DNA from: Levilactobacillus mulengensis
GTDB lineage: Bacteria; Bacillota; Bacilli; Lactobacillales; Lactobacillaceae
Reading direction: 5' to 3'
Length of the DNA: 64,000 bases
Assembly (NCBI RefSeq): GCF_003946045.1
Contig: NZ_RHNW01000005.1
Location: forward strand, 62,001-126,000
This document shows positions 52,578 to 61,897 of the stretch, in pieces (the first letter of the stretch is position 1; every line of letters starts with the position of its first letter). The notes under the pieces are model-generated. The model worked only from the letters and a program-made list of their open reading frames with translations. It was not told the DNA's origin and searched no databases. Made by a program: the position numbers and the translations under genes.

Positions 52578-53579
52578 CTAATGCAGCATATCTTCGGTAT
52601 AAATGGTGTGGTCGGAGACGTGTTCGAACAGCTCGTGACCATTGCTGGTGTGGGTGTCGATGAACATGCCCTGCCCATCATTAATGACGTAATAGTTACC
52701 AGCCGCGTTCTTGGCCAGCATGACCACGACCTCCTCACCCTGATGGAGCACCTCACTGTCGGTAACGGCCATTTTGGTGGTGCCACCCTGGGTAAAGGTG
52801 ACGGACTTGCCGCTGAGACCCTTGAAATGTTCATCAATCTTTAGTGTTTGGGTGGTGTAGTAGTTCTTGGGCGCCTTGTGGTGAGCGACACTTTTGGTAA
52901 TTGTGCCCTCCACGATGGTGCCGGCGTCTTTACGAATGGCTTCAACCCCATAGATGCCATTGGAGTAATCCTTGAGGTGGTCGACGGTCAGTGTCGGCTT
53001 GGCTGAGGATGCCAGCACTTTTTTCGTACTGAGCGGGGTCGCGTAGACCTTTTTGGCACCACGGATATCGACGTTGCGCAGGGGATGTACCCGGTTGGCC
53101 GGATTCATCACACTGATGGAGCCGGACTGATTGTGGCTCAACCCCAGCGCGTGGCCCATTTCGTGGATGGCGACGTTGGTGCGTTGCTTCTTATTGTATT
53201 TGTATTTTTTTAAAACAGTGCGGTTGAGATACATGGCCGCACCAGTCTGGTGACCGGTTTTGTCATAAGACATGCCATTGTAGGCCATCCCGGTAGCGTT
53301 GGTCCAGATGCCGGAGTTCTTGGCCACAGTCGTGGTAAACGTGCGCGACTTTTTATTCTTGGTGGTCGACCATTTGAAGGCCTTAGAGTTATTCCAAGAC
53401 TTTCGGGCCGCCGTCCAGATGGAACGGTAGTAGGCACTGGTTGATTTATTGTAATAGGACGCCTTCTTAGCGGCGTAGCGGTACTTATTCGCCGGCGTAG
53501 GGTTCTTGGTGGCCGCACTGGCAGAAACGCCGCCAAGGAGCGCTAAGCAGGTCGTTAGCAAGATGACTGATTTTTGCAA
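52578..53579 (-). CDS. Secreted matrixin-like zinc metalloprotease
   Basis: 333 aa, TTG start behind GAGAGGAG. Signal peptide MQKSVILLTTCLALLGGVSA with SAS-A cleavage. Zinc-binding signature HEMGHALGLSH (HExxHxxGxxH, about residues 139-149) followed by a candidate Met-turn SISVMNP, the metzincin/matrixin hallmarks. N-terminal half before it is the predicted pro/catalytic region with W-rich TAARKSWNNS. Residues after about 200 form a separate beta-rich region (IDEHFKGLSGKSVTFTQGGT). Likely extracellular proteolysis; substrate unknown. Confidence 0.85.
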   Translation of the reverse strand: MQKSVILLTTCLALLGGVSASAATKNPTPANKYRYAAKKASYYNKSTSAYYRSIWTAARKSWNNSKAFKWSTTKNKKSRTFTTTVAKNSGIWTNATGMAYNGMSYDKTGHQTGAAMYLNRTVLKKYKYNKKQRTNVAIHEMGHALGLSHNQSGSISVMNPANRVHPLRNVDIRGAKKVYATPLSTKKVLASSAKPTLTVDHLKDYSNGIYGVEAIRKDAGTIVEGTITKSVAHHKAPKNYYTTQTLKIDEHFKGLSGKSVTFTQGGTTKMAVTDSEVLHQGEEVVVMLAKNAAGNYYVINDGQGMFIDTHTSNGHELFEHVSDHTIYTEDMLH

Positions 53580-53707
53580 ACGAAACGACTCCTCTCCAAA
53601 TTAGTTGGGGATGGAACCAGTCGCTAAAATGCCTTGTTACTAAACTGTCCAACCCGCTTATTACCTAAGCTTAGTCCCGTAGTCAGCGCTTGTCCAGACT
53701 GAATTAG

Positions 53708-53910
53708 GGTGCGATGGCGGCCGTTTCCGGCAGTGGGCTCAAAGTACCCTGCTGTGTGGCCGGTTCCAGCCTGAGAAAGCGGCTTCCACCTCAACTTTGA
53801 GCCTGAGGGGCGGTCTCAAAGGTTGTCCCATGCTCTAAGCAGAGAAGAGCGCTCTACTAAGACCATCGACATAGCAGGGCACTTTGGCCCGCCTCTGGTC
53901 ACTGACGTTA
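53708..53910 (-). repeat. Structured intergenic repeat, subfamily A (copy E6, reverse)
   Basis: Read on the minus strand it has GTGACCAGAGGCGGGCC, H1 AGTAGAG / CTCTGCT (a G-U pair replaces A-U), H2 CTTTGAG / CTCAAAG, H3 GGTGGAAGCC / GGCTGGAACC, and closing arms AGTGCCCTGCTA / TAGCAGGG-type pairing. Outer terminal repeats are degraded. Lies upstream of the matrixin gene. Confidence 0.75.
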
Positions 53911-54016
53911 AGCTTGTGGTTCAAAGTTCTGTTTGTTCCGCGCTGAAGCCCGGTGTTATGCGATTTAGCGGGTGAGTAATTGGCTGATTTTTGATGTGTT
54001 TCTCCCTATATGTAAT

Positions 54017-54328
54017 CTAGATAAAATTCAGCCCATGATAACGCTCCTCGTGCTTCCAGGCGGCGACGAGGTCTTGGGCGATGAAGAAGTAGTCGGCAGC
54101 GGTCATGCTGGGACGAATTTCGTGTAATTTTTGGGCAACATCCTGCGTGGATAGGGCCTGCTGACCGAAGGCGTGGTCAAATAAGTAGGTATCTAGGGCT
54201 TGCAATTGCGAATCTGTGAAATGGAAATTCAGGAGTATTAGGGCGCTGGGCTTGATCTTGGTCTTGGCACAGATGGCGTTTAGGACCTCTAGCAATAGAA
54301 ATTCGTGAGTCAGCGTGGCATCGTTCAT
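54017..54328 (-). CDS. Small helical cytoplasmic protein, unknown function
   Basis: 103 aa, predicted mostly helical (FLLLEVLNAICAKTKIKPSA, FTDSQLQALDTYLFDHAF, LSTQDVAQKLHEIRPSMTAA). No domain recognised. ATG preceded by AAGGGGG. The low-complexity pattern and composition fit a real Lactobacillus gene. Confidence 0.6.
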   Translation of the reverse strand: MNDATLTHEFLLLEVLNAICAKTKIKPSALILLNFHFTDSQLQALDTYLFDHAFGQQALSTQDVAQKLHEIRPSMTAADYFFIAQDLVAAWKHEERYHGLNFI

Positions 54329-54445
54329 GTGTGATTTCCCCCTTGTCCTGTTAGAATACGGGAAAGTGGCGGCAATAGCTAGTAAATTGTCTTATAAATA
54401 AACTTGATAAATTATTTAGTATGCGTCATTAAATGATTTGTCAAA

Positions 54446-54475
54446 AAAACCGCCAATCAGGTGTGATTGACGGCG
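54446..54475 (-). terminator. Terminator of the YczE-like gene
   Basis: On the minus strand CCGTCAATCA CACC TGATTGGCGG followed by seven T residues, 12 bases after the stop. Confidence 0.85.
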
Positions 54476-54486
54476 CGAATTTAACG

Positions 54487-55158
54487 TTAATGGGAAACGC
54501 GAAAATTGTGGTACAGGTGCGGCATGATGTGTTTGTCAGACGCCGCGATGATTACCCCGTTGAAGAGGATGGAGTAAAGCGTCCCCACGTTCACGGAGTA
54601 AATCTGCCGGGTAAACGCGTAGCAGACCGCAATCATGATGATTGGTGGGATGAAGTCAACGAACTGTGAGGCCGTTGCGCGACCACCCAGATACATGAAG
54701 CGCAGGATGTTAGAGGTGTCATCGTTGGGATGCATAATTAGATTGGCTCGCTGGTAAATGGAAATCGAGCAGGCAAAGATGGTGACCCCTAAGATGCTCA
54801 GCAGCATGCGCCAGGCTAAGTTCAGGTCGGGGATTCCCCATTTGGTAAACATCGCCACAAATAAATCAATGAAGTAGCTGAAACAGGAAATGAAGACGAC
54901 CTCACCAACAAAGCGGGGGATGTCGACCTGGTGAATCAGAAATTGGTTCAACAGGGCACTGCAGATCCCGACAATCAGGAGGATGACCCCCACGTTGCCG
55001 TGAATCCAGTAGGCGATGTTGACGGCCGCCGCGGTCCAAATCCCGCTACCGGCATTGGCAGCGACGCTCAGGGCGTTGCCAAAGGCGTTCAGGACCAGCC
55101 CGATGATGAGGGCGACGACGCGATAAGACATGTGATTCTTCTTCTCTTGCTGTTGCAA
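54487..55158 (-). CDS. YczE/YitT-family integral membrane protein
   Basis: 223 aa with five or six membrane segments. TTG start at 55158 is six bases after GAGGTGA; an internal ATG nine codons later is an alternative without a ribosome site. Sequence VVALIIGLVLNAFGNALSVA then ANAGSGIWTAAAVNIAYW, with FLIHQVDIPRFVGEVVFISC, resembles the YczE/YyaS/YitT group of unknown transport or regulatory function. Confidence 0.7.
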   Translation of the reverse strand: MQQQEKKNHMSYRVVALIIGLVLNAFGNALSVAANAGSGIWTAAAVNIAYWIHGNVGVILLIVGICSALLNQFLIHQVDIPRFVGEVVFISCFSYFIDLFVAMFTKWGIPDLNLAWRMLLSILGVTIFACSISIYQRANLIMHPNDDTSNILRFMYLGGRATASQFVDFIPPIIMIAVCYAFTRQIYSVNVGTLYSILFNGVIIAASDKHIMPHLYHNFRVSH

Positions 55159-55273
55159 AACGACTCACCTCGACATAGTTTCCGTAGCGTTTTCTCCTAT
55201 AGATAGCGACGCGAAAAGTCGAGTGGCGTTATGCATAGATATTAAATGTAGCGGATATTTATTACCTAATGAT

Positions 55274-55320
55274 ACAAAAAAATCAGCAACCACGAAGTTA
55301 ACCTCGTGAAAGCTGATTAG
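55274..55320 (-). terminator. Terminator of tRNA-Lys
   Basis: On the minus strand AATCAGC..CACGAGG / TTCGTG..GCTGATT stem followed by TTTTTT, right after the tRNA gene. Confidence 0.82.
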
Positions 55321-55327
55321 TAAGTGA

Positions 55328-55400
55328 TGGGCAGTCAGGGGATCGAACCCTGGACCCACGGATTAAGAGTCCGTTGCTCTGCCAGCTGAGCTAACTGCCC
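55328..55400 (-). tRNA. tRNA-Lys (anticodon CTT)
   Basis: 73-nt cloverleaf on the minus strand: acceptor GGGCAGT / ACTGCCC, D-arm GCTCAGCTGGCAGAGC, anticodon arm CGGACTCTTAATCCG with CTT at 34-36, T-arm CAGGGTTCGATCCCCTG. The 3-prime CCA is not encoded. Single tRNA, not part of an rRNA operon. Confidence 0.96.
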
Positions 55401-56188
55401 ATGTGATTGATTTGTTGCTGTTGTATGTCTTCCATATCAACGAGAACTATCATATCATGCGGGTGCAGGGTGCGCAACCCCTTTTCCGAAAAAAGTTGAT
55501 TTTTATTCAAAAAAACTGGGTATTTTATCAAACGTGAGGAAAACTTATCCCCGGTTTAACGCGGATTATAGGTATTTTTATTTCGAGAAAAAGTTTTTTG
55601 GCTTTTTTGGTATTTTTTTCAAAATCAGGGCAAATCGCGGACAAGTAAGTCGGTTTACGTGGTAAAAAAAGGTGAAATTTTTTTATTTTTTTTTAAAAAG
55701 GCTGATTTTTGCGAAAATCTCCGTGTTTTTGACTGAGGTAGGTTGGGGCAGTATTTTGTGGTACTCGGCATTTCAGAAATAATTAGCGGTCGCTATCATC
55801 ATCGGCGGCTTCAAGATCAGTTGCTTGAAGGAGATGACGGATTGGTGGGTGACGGCGTTTTTCACCAAGGAACAATTACTGAGGGAACCTAATTATTTTA
55901 GTTGGCTCACTGGAGTAGTTGGTCAATCGGTGATCACGAAAACACAACGGGTTATCTCGCCAAAGCTAAGTGTTAAAGCAGAAAGGTCGCTGGCCAACCC
56001 GTAATCGATTTGACCTGAAAATGTAAAGAACCGCCTACTTCCCCGGCATAGGACGGGGCTTTCAATTGTTTTTCATGGATTTAGCAGACAAAAGCGCACG
56101 TTTTGTCTACTAAATTATCGTATTTCCCGGGAAATACCAGATTAAAACCACCTTAAATCCTTGATACACTGGGACTGAAAGAAACTTC
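55401..56188. other. AT-rich gene-poor stretch upstream of walR
   Basis: Nearly 800 bases without a credible gene. The left part has many T4-T9 and A4-A6 runs (for example around 55600-55710), the right part is of mixed composition. No tRNA-like fold besides the one at 55328. Contains the remnants of degraded sequence rather than a clear feature; a weak inverted repeat ATTTCCCGGGAAAT is at about 56123-56136. Confidence 0.35.
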
Positions 56189-56197
56189 ATGATGTGT

Positions 56198-56203
56198 TAT
56201 AAT
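56198..56203 (+). promoter_or_regulatory. -10 box of the walRKHI operon
   Basis: TGTTATAAT: a consensus TATAAT with an extended TG element. The -35 region (about 56175) is weak. About 240 bases of leader follow, including a hairpin CCGGTAAT / ATTACCGG at 56383-56404, before walR. Confidence 0.65.
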
Positions 56204-56440
56204 TCAGTTAGCGTTGCTCTCAACGACACCGGAACCTTATCGGGTCGGGTAACGCCCCTTAAAAACACCAGGCGTTCAACAAAGGAGCGCCTACATTCCT
56301 TGACTTTAAACGATGAAAAAACTGAAAATAAACTGCTGTGGCCCCGTTGTCGGTGGTATTTTGACACCCAATGGCCGGCCTGCCGGTAATCCTGCAATTA
56401 CCGGATCGCTCGTATTTCCCTTAAGGAGGAAATTTTTACT

Positions 56441-57157
56441 ATGCCTAAGAAAATTCTCGTTGTCGATGATGAAAAACCAATTACTGATATTATGAAGTTT
56501 AATTTGGAAAAAGAAGGTTACGAAGTGGACGTCGCCTATGATGGCGAAGCCGCTGTCCAACAGGTCGAAGAGGGGAATCCCGACCTGGTTATTTTGGATT
56601 TGATGTTGCCTAAGCTTGATGGCTTGGAAGTTGCCAAGTCTATCCGGAAAAAGCATGATATGCCAATCATCATGGTCACGGCCAAGGATTCCGAACTGGA
56701 CAAGGTCGTGGGACTAGAAGTTGGGGCCGATGATTACGTCACCAAGCCATTCTCTAACCGGGAATTGGTGGCACGAGTCAAGGCGAACCTACGGCGGCAA
56801 AGTGCTGCGGCACACGCCCAACCCGAAGAACCCGAAAACCAAGACATTGAGATCGGTGATTTAACCATTCATCCCGAAGCTTACTCTGTCTCCAAGCGCG
56901 GCGCCAATATTGATCTGACGCACCGTGAGTTTGAGTTGCTGCACTACCTGGCCCAACACATTGGCCAAGTCATGACCCGGGAACACTTACTGCAAACGGT
57001 CTGGGGCTACGATTACTTTGGTGATGTCCGGACCGTGGACGTGACGGTTCGGCGGCTCCGTGAAAAGATTGAAGATGCCCCTAGCCACCCAACTTGGCTG
57101 GTCACACGGCGGGGTGTCGGGTACTACCTGCGCAACCCAGATTCCGACCAAGCCTAG
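56441..57157 (+). CDS. walR: WalR (YycF/VicR) response regulator
   Basis: 238 aa. Receiver domain [20 protein letters not shown] with phosphoacceptor Asp53 in [13 protein letters not shown], Thr in IIMVTAKD, Lys in [14 protein letters not shown]-terminal OmpR/PhoB winged helix with [20 protein letters not shown] and [13 protein letters not shown], ending TRRGVGYYL. Essential regulator of cell-wall hydrolases in Firmicutes. AAGGAGG site. First gene of walRKHI. Confidence 0.97.
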   Translation: MPKKILVVDDEKPITDIMKFNLEKEGYEVDVAYDGEAAVQQVEEGNPDLVILDLMLPKLDGLEVAKSIRKKHDMPIIMVTAKDSELDKVVGLEVGADDYVTKPFSNRELVARVKANLRRQSAAAHAQPEEPENQDIEIGDLTIHPEAYSVSKRGANIDLTHREFELLHYLAQHIGQVMTREHLLQTVWGYDYFGDVRTVDVTVRRLREKIEDAPSHPTWLVTRRGVGYYLRNPDSDQA

Positions 57158-57196
57158 CGGTAACGCTAAATCTCGCATTGAGGAGTATGTGACTTC

Positions 57197-59053
57197 GTGA
57201 ATAGTAAAATAAAATTTTTCCAGTCGATTCATTTTAAAATCGCGCTGGTCTTCGCGCTACTCCTACTTTTAACGCTGGAGATCGTTGGCGCTGTGTTTGT
57301 CCGTCAGTTGGAACGCCAGAACTTAAACACGTTCAAGGCCCAACAGGTGGTGCAGACCTACATTGGCAATCGGCTGTCTGACGAATTGACCACGACGAGT
57401 GCCGCCAAGAGTGACAAGCAAATCAAGTCGACGCTGTCGGAAATCAACAATACCAATAACGCTCAGATTCGGGTCATCGACAACAAGGGGACCATCCGTG
57501 GGACCAATGAAGTCGATAACCAAGGAATCGTGGGCCAGAAAACCACTGATAATAACATTAAGAATGCCATCTACAACAACCGCGACGTGGTACGGACGAC
57601 CTATAATTCACAGAATAATAGTCGGTACTACACCACGATTACGCGGTTGATTCGGACCCAGGGAAATAACAGCGAGTTAGTCGGGGTTATTTACATGCGG
57701 TCCAGCCTGGACTCGGTCTATCAAAATATCAATCAAATCACGCTGATCTACGTATCGGCAACGTTTGTGGCGATTATTTTGGGGCTGGTCATGGCGATAA
57801 TTATTTCCCGGGCTATAACCCGGCCAATCGATGAAATGAAGAAACAAACGTTGCGGATCGCTCGAGGGGACTACTCTGGCCACGTGCACGTGTATGGGAA
57901 TGATGAACTGGGCCAACTGGCCAGCGCCGTCAATAACCTGTCCGTGCGGGTGGAAGAGGCCCAAGAGTCGACCGAGTCCGAACGGCGGCGACTCGACTCC
58001 GTCATGGCCCACATGACCGATGGGGTGATTGCCACCGATCGGCGCGGTAACGTGACCATCATTAACGAGACTGCTAGCAGCTTCCTGGACCACGACCCCG
58101 ATGATGCCGTGGGTAAATCCATCTTGGACTTACTGGATATTCGTGACGACTATACGTTGCGCGAACTGCTAGAAGATCCCGATGATTTAGTATTGGATTT
58201 TTCCACTAAAGAACATGATTTGATCTTGCAAGCCTACTTCTCCTTGATTCAACGGGAGTCTGGCTTCATTTCCGGATTAGTTTGTGTGCTCCATGATGTC
58301 ACCGAACAACAGAAGATCGACCAGGACCGGAAGGAATTCGTTTCCAACGTGTCCCATGAGTTGCGGACGCCGTTAACCTCCGTGCGGGCCTACATCGAGT
58401 CCCTGTCCGAAGGGGCTTGGAAGGATCCCGAGGTGGCGCCACGCTTCTTGAAGGTCACCCAGGAAGAAACTGACCGGATGATCCGGATGATCAACGACCT
58501 GTTGACGCTGTCGCGAATGGACTCCGGAACCCAAAAGGTCGACCTGGAAATGGTCAACTTGAACGAACTATTTAACTACGTGCTCGACCGCTTTGACATG
58601 ATGTTGAAGCAGGATGATAAGCCCGAAAAGACTTACACCATCAAGCGCGACTTCACCAAGCGGGACCTCTGGGTCGAAATCGACACGGACCGCTTCACGC
58701 AGGTGCTGGACAACCTGATGAACAACGCTATCAAGTACTCACCTGATGGCGGTATCGTCACGGCCCGCCTGCTGGAGACGCACAACAACGTGATTTTAAG
58801 CGTGTCTGACCAAGGGTTAGGGATTCCACGGGCAGATATTCCGCGGATCTTTGACCGGTTCTACCGGGTAGATAAGGCCCGTTCACGGGCACAAGGCGGA
58901 ACTGGACTGGGCCTTGCGATTTCCAAGGAAGTCGTCCAAATGCTGGGCGGCCGAATCTGGGTCGACAGTCGCGAAGGCCGGGGATCCACGTTCTATATTT
59001 CCTTGCCTTACAAGCCGTACGATGAGGAGGATCTCTGGGATGAAGATAACTAA
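57197..59053 (+). CDS. walK: WalK (YycG/VicK) sensor histidine kinase
   Basis: 618 aa, GTG start behind AGGAG. Two membrane segments (about residues 13-35 and 180-200) around an extracytoplasmic sensing loop, a HAMP domain (SRAITRPIDEMKKQTLRIAR), a PAS domain (MAHMTDGVIATDRRGNVTII), the histidine domain with VSHELRTPLTSVRAYIESL (His about residue 387), and an ATPase domain with DNLMNNAIKYSPDGG and GTGLGLAISKEVV. Phosphorylates WalR. Confidence 0.96.
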   Translation: MNSKIKFFQSIHFKIALVFALLLLLTLEIVGAVFVRQLERQNLNTFKAQQVVQTYIGNRLSDELTTTSAAKSDKQIKSTLSEINNTNNAQIRVIDNKGTIRGTNEVDNQGIVGQKTTDNNIKNAIYNNRDVVRTTYNSQNNSRYYTTITRLIRTQGNNSELVGVIYMRSSLDSVYQNINQITLIYVSATFVAIILGLVMAIIISRAITRPIDEMKKQTLRIARGDYSGHVHVYGNDELGQLASAVNNLSVRVEEAQESTESERRRLDSVMAHMTDGVIATDRRGNVTIINETASSFLDHDPDDAVGKSILDLLDIRDDYTLRELLEDPDDLVLDFSTKEHDLILQAYFSLIQRESGFISGLVCVLHDVTEQQKIDQDRKEFVSNVSHELRTPLTSVRAYIESLSEGAWKDPEVAPRFLKVTQEETDRMIRMINDLLTLSRMDSGTQKVDLEMVNLNELFNYVLDRFDMMLKQDDKPEKTYTIKRDFTKRDLWVEIDTDRFTQVLDNLMNNAIKYSPDGGIVTARLLETHNNVILSVSDQGLGIPRADIPRIFDRFYRVDKARSRAQGGTGLGLAISKEVVQMLGGRIWVDSREGRGSTFYISLPYKPYDEEDLWDEDN

Positions 59054-60338
59054 AGCATTTCTACCACTGGGATTGACCTTAGCCGTGGCAGTCAGTGTGA
59101 CGTTATCCGCCATGATTTGGACGAATCCCGCGCAGTATGAGCGCAGTCGCCAGCGCAGCTCCAATACGCCGACGACCGAGCTGAATACTCGGCCGCAAAA
59201 GGATATTTATCTGCCGACCGAGGTGGTGTACACCAACGCCAGCGGTAAGCAAGAACTGCTGAACAACCGGAAAGTTAACCTGACTACGGAGATTCGCGAG
59301 GCCCTGTCGAAATGGGACCTGGGGAGTATCCGCCGGGAACGGCCGGGTTCACGTTCAGCGTACATGCATTATTTAACCACTAAGAGTAGTTTACTGATGT
59401 CCTATTCGGCACCGGTTAATATTAAAATGTTTAACACAATCTTTGGCAGTAAGCTCGTCCGGACCTCCGCGGAATTTTCCCGGATCATGGTGCCGCTAAA
59501 CGATGCCAAACACCTGTATTTACTGGACGACAAGGATCAAGAAGTCTATCGGATCAGCGTGCGCAAGAGTGATCTCGCCGCGCTACAGAAGATTTTAAAG
59601 GAAAACTTGTTCCGTATCGACGTTCAGATGAAATGGTTCACCAAGTCGGCGATTCCGTACGTCACGAACAGTGTGACGGTTCAGTCGTATAGCTATTTGG
59701 TCAACCAACAGTCGACGGATTACTTTACCACCCGCTTGCTCAACAAGGGGGAGTCGACCAACGTTTCGGCTAAGAAGAATAAGGATAATACGATTTATAG
59801 CGACGGGGCCTCGCGCCAGCTGACCGTTTACAACAAGAGCGGGACGGCATTGTACGAGGACTACAGCGCGCTACAATCGTCATTCAACTTCAGCCAGGCG
59901 CTCAGTGCCAGCTATAGCGCGGTCAAGTCCATCGGGATTCCCATGGAAAACCTGCGTTATTACGGCTACAATTCTGGGAAGTCGACCGTGACCTACCGGA
60001 GTTTCGTTGAAGGATTCCCGATTTTTAACCAGAGTAACTACGGGGCGGCGCGGATTCAAATGCTATCACAGGGCGTTCGGCGCTACAATTTCTCACTGTA
60101 CAGCCTGCAAGTTCCTGTCCCTAACGATAAGAAAGCCGAGTCACTGCCTAGCACGCAAAGCGTCATTGACCGACTGGTAGCGGCCGGGTATAGTAAGAAA
60201 CAAATGACGGCGTTGCAGTTGGGTTACCAGTGGTTGGCCTCGTCCTCATCGGATAAGGTCGTCAATTTGACGCCAACCTGGTACGTGTTCTACAACGGAA
60301 GCTGGAAAACTTACGACCAGATGCTAAAGCAGTCATAA
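59040..60338 (+). CDS. walH: WalH (YycH) regulatory membrane protein
   Basis: 432 aa from the ATG at 59040, which overlaps the walK end by 14 bases and lies 10 bases after GAGGAGG. N-terminal single membrane anchor MKITKAFLPLGLTLAVAVSV followed by a large extracytoplasmic YycH fold with VYTNASGKQELLNN, RREGPGSR-like region and YSKKQMTALQLGYQWLASSS. Restrains or modulates WalK with WalI. Next gene walI starts 28 bases after its stop. Confidence 0.88.
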   Translation: MKITKAFLPLGLTLAVAVSVTLSAMIWTNPAQYERSRQRSSNTPTTELNTRPQKDIYLPTEVVYTNASGKQELLNNRKVNLTTEIREALSKWDLGSIRRERPGSRSAYMHYLTTKSSLLMSYSAPVNIKMFNTIFGSKLVRTSAEFSRIMVPLNDAKHLYLLDDKDQEVYRISVRKSDLAALQKILKENLFRIDVQMKWFTKSAIPYVTNSVTVQSYSYLVNQQSTDYFTTRLLNKGESTNVSAKKNKDNTIYSDGASRQLTVYNKSGTALYEDYSALQSSFNFSQALSASYSAVKSIGIPMENLRYYGYNSGKSTVTYRSFVEGFPIFNQSNYGAARIQMLSQGVRRYNFSLYSLQVPVPNDKKAESLPSTQSVIDRLVAAGYSKKQMTALQLGYQWLASSSSDKVVNLTPTWYVFYNGSWKTYDQMLKQS

Positions 60339-60366
60339 ACCGGTCAAAAAAGGAGGGCGGTCCGGC

Positions 60367-61224
60367 ATGGATTTTCGCCGCATCGAGTGGTTATTCTTAG
60401 TCGCGTTCATTGTTATTGATATCTTCTTGTTCGCCGCCTTTCAGCGCGATACGTCCGGGGAGACCGATACCACGTCCAGCCGCTCGGCCGATAGTGACAC
60501 GACAATCATTAAGGAAATGCGCTCTGACGATATTACGTTTGACACGCCATCGAAGAAGAGTGGCGAGGGCTACTACATTTCCACAACCAACGACGATAGC
60601 ATCAAGAGTAGCCTGACCAGTCTGAGCGACCAGACCGTGCGTTACGAAACGGACGGGACGATTGCCTCGACGTTTAAGACGGCCGTCACCGGCGTCGACC
60701 CTAAGCATCCGGATAAAACGCTGGATACCGTGGTCAACAACGGCGCGCTCATTTTAAATGGCACGAATTACTTCTATAACAAACAGTTGTCGAGCCGGAA
60801 CACCGTGGTCTACACGCAACACGTGACGGACGGGCAGATTTATTCGCGCTACGGAGAGATCCGGTTCAGCCTGACCAACGACGGCCAGGTGACCGGCTAC
60901 ACCCAAGGGTATCTGACGGACGTCGCCACCTTGCGGGAAAAGACCGAGACCATTTCGGAACGCAAGGCGCTGATCTGGTTGTATCAGTACAATCAGATTG
61001 CCAATAACACCAAAATCGTCTGGACCAAGCTGGCGTACACGCGCTACTTTACGTTGAAGAATAGCAGCGTCTACATTCCAACTTGGGTCATCGCGGTCAA
61101 GGCCAACAGCGGCAACAACGCCGGCGTTCTCCAGCTGAAGCACGTCAACGCGTTCACCGGGGCCATTCTGACCAACGATAGCAACGTGAAGACGGTCAGC
61201 GGGACCTCGACTACCAGCAACTAA
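60367..61224 (+). CDS. walI: WalI (YycI) regulatory membrane protein
   Basis: 285 aa. N-terminal anchor MDFRRIEWLFLVAFIVIDIF then LFAAFQ, the classic YycI opening (MDWxRxExIFIxxFxxLNxFL), and an extracytoplasmic YycI domain with LRGEIRFSLTNDGQV-type strand SRYGEIRFSLTNDGQVTGYT and ISERKALIWLYQYN. Strong AAGGAGGG site. Terminator at 61250-61273. Confidence 0.9.
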   Translation: MDFRRIEWLFLVAFIVIDIFLFAAFQRDTSGETDTTSSRSADSDTTIIKEMRSDDITFDTPSKKSGEGYYISTTNDDSIKSSLTSLSDQTVRYETDGTIASTFKTAVTGVDPKHPDKTLDTVVNNGALILNGTNYFYNKQLSSRNTVVYTQHVTDGQIYSRYGEIRFSLTNDGQVTGYTQGYLTDVATLREKTETISERKALIWLYQYNQIANNTKIVWTKLAYTRYFTLKNSSVYIPTWVIAVKANSGNNAGVLQLKHVNAFTGAILTNDSNVKTVSGTSTTSN

Positions 61225-61249
61225 GCCACGTTAAATGAAAATGACGAAA

Positions 61250-61273
61250 GGCGGCCGCGAGCCGCCTTTTTTG
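61250..61273 (+). terminator. Terminator after walI
   Basis: AGGCGGC CGCGA GCCGCCT followed by TTTTT; separates walRKHI from walJ, which are usually joined. Confidence 0.85.
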
Positions 61274-61275
61274 CT

Positions 61276-61500
61276 GGGGTGAAAAGTTTTCTGCGATGGT
61301 TGTTTCCGGCGGCGGGCCAGGTGTCCTGCTAGTGGGGACCGGTTCCAGCCTGGGAAGCGGTCTTCCACCTCGCTTTTAAGCCTGGAAGCCCGCCAGTCTC
61401 AAAAGTCGTCCCATGGCCTAAGCTGAGGAAATCGCTCAGCTAAAGCCATCGACACAGCTGGGCACCTAGCCCCGCCTCTGGTCGCTGTTGATGGTGGAAA
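61276..61500 (-). repeat. Structured intergenic repeat, subfamily A (copy E7, reverse)
   Basis: On the minus strand: GCGACCAGAGGCGGGGC, H1 ATGGC..AGCTGAG / CTCAGCT..GCCAT (both outer and inner stems differ from E1 but remain paired), H2 CTTTTGAG / CTTAAAAG, H3 GGTGGAAGACC / GGCTGGAACC. Located immediately after the walI terminator. Confidence 0.78.
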
Positions 61501-61599
61501 ATTAATATGATTATAGTGAGGTTATTTTTAAGTGAGTTGTTAATCGTGATTACACCCCAAGAACTGTCGACGGGGATGGAAAAATGAAACACTGGTTGC

Positions 61600-61807
61600 G
61601 GGTCAACCCAGTCTAAGCCGCAGGGTGGGTGAAAATGAGCTCAGCCGTGGGAGTTATCTTAGCGACGGGCTTTGCCGCTTAGATAACTGCTATCTTTGAG
61701 ACGTGGTCTTCGGCTCAAAGTAAGTTCGGAGACCGCCCTGTGGCTCCGGACGGGCGCCCACCGCGTCACGGCTCAATTTTCACCCGCCCGGAGGCGGAGG
61801 TTAACCC
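61600..61807 (+). repeat. Structured intergenic repeat, subfamily B (copy E8)
   Basis: Outer ends GGGTCAACCC / GGTTAACCC; inner ends GCCGCAGGGTGGGTGAAAAT and ATTTTCACCCGCCCGGAGGC (GGGTGAAAAT pairs ATTTTCACCC). H1 GTTATCTTAGCG / CGCTTAGATAAC, H2 CTTTGAG / CTCAAAG, H3 CGGAG / CTCCG. Only about 90 bases upstream of walJ, so it may sit in the walJ promoter region. Confidence 0.8.
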
Positions 61808-61897
61808 GCAAACGCAGTGTATAATCCAATTAATATTAGTTACAAGGAAGCTGAAATGCGGTATGATTACGGTATTGAATTTTAAGGAGAGGTCGAA

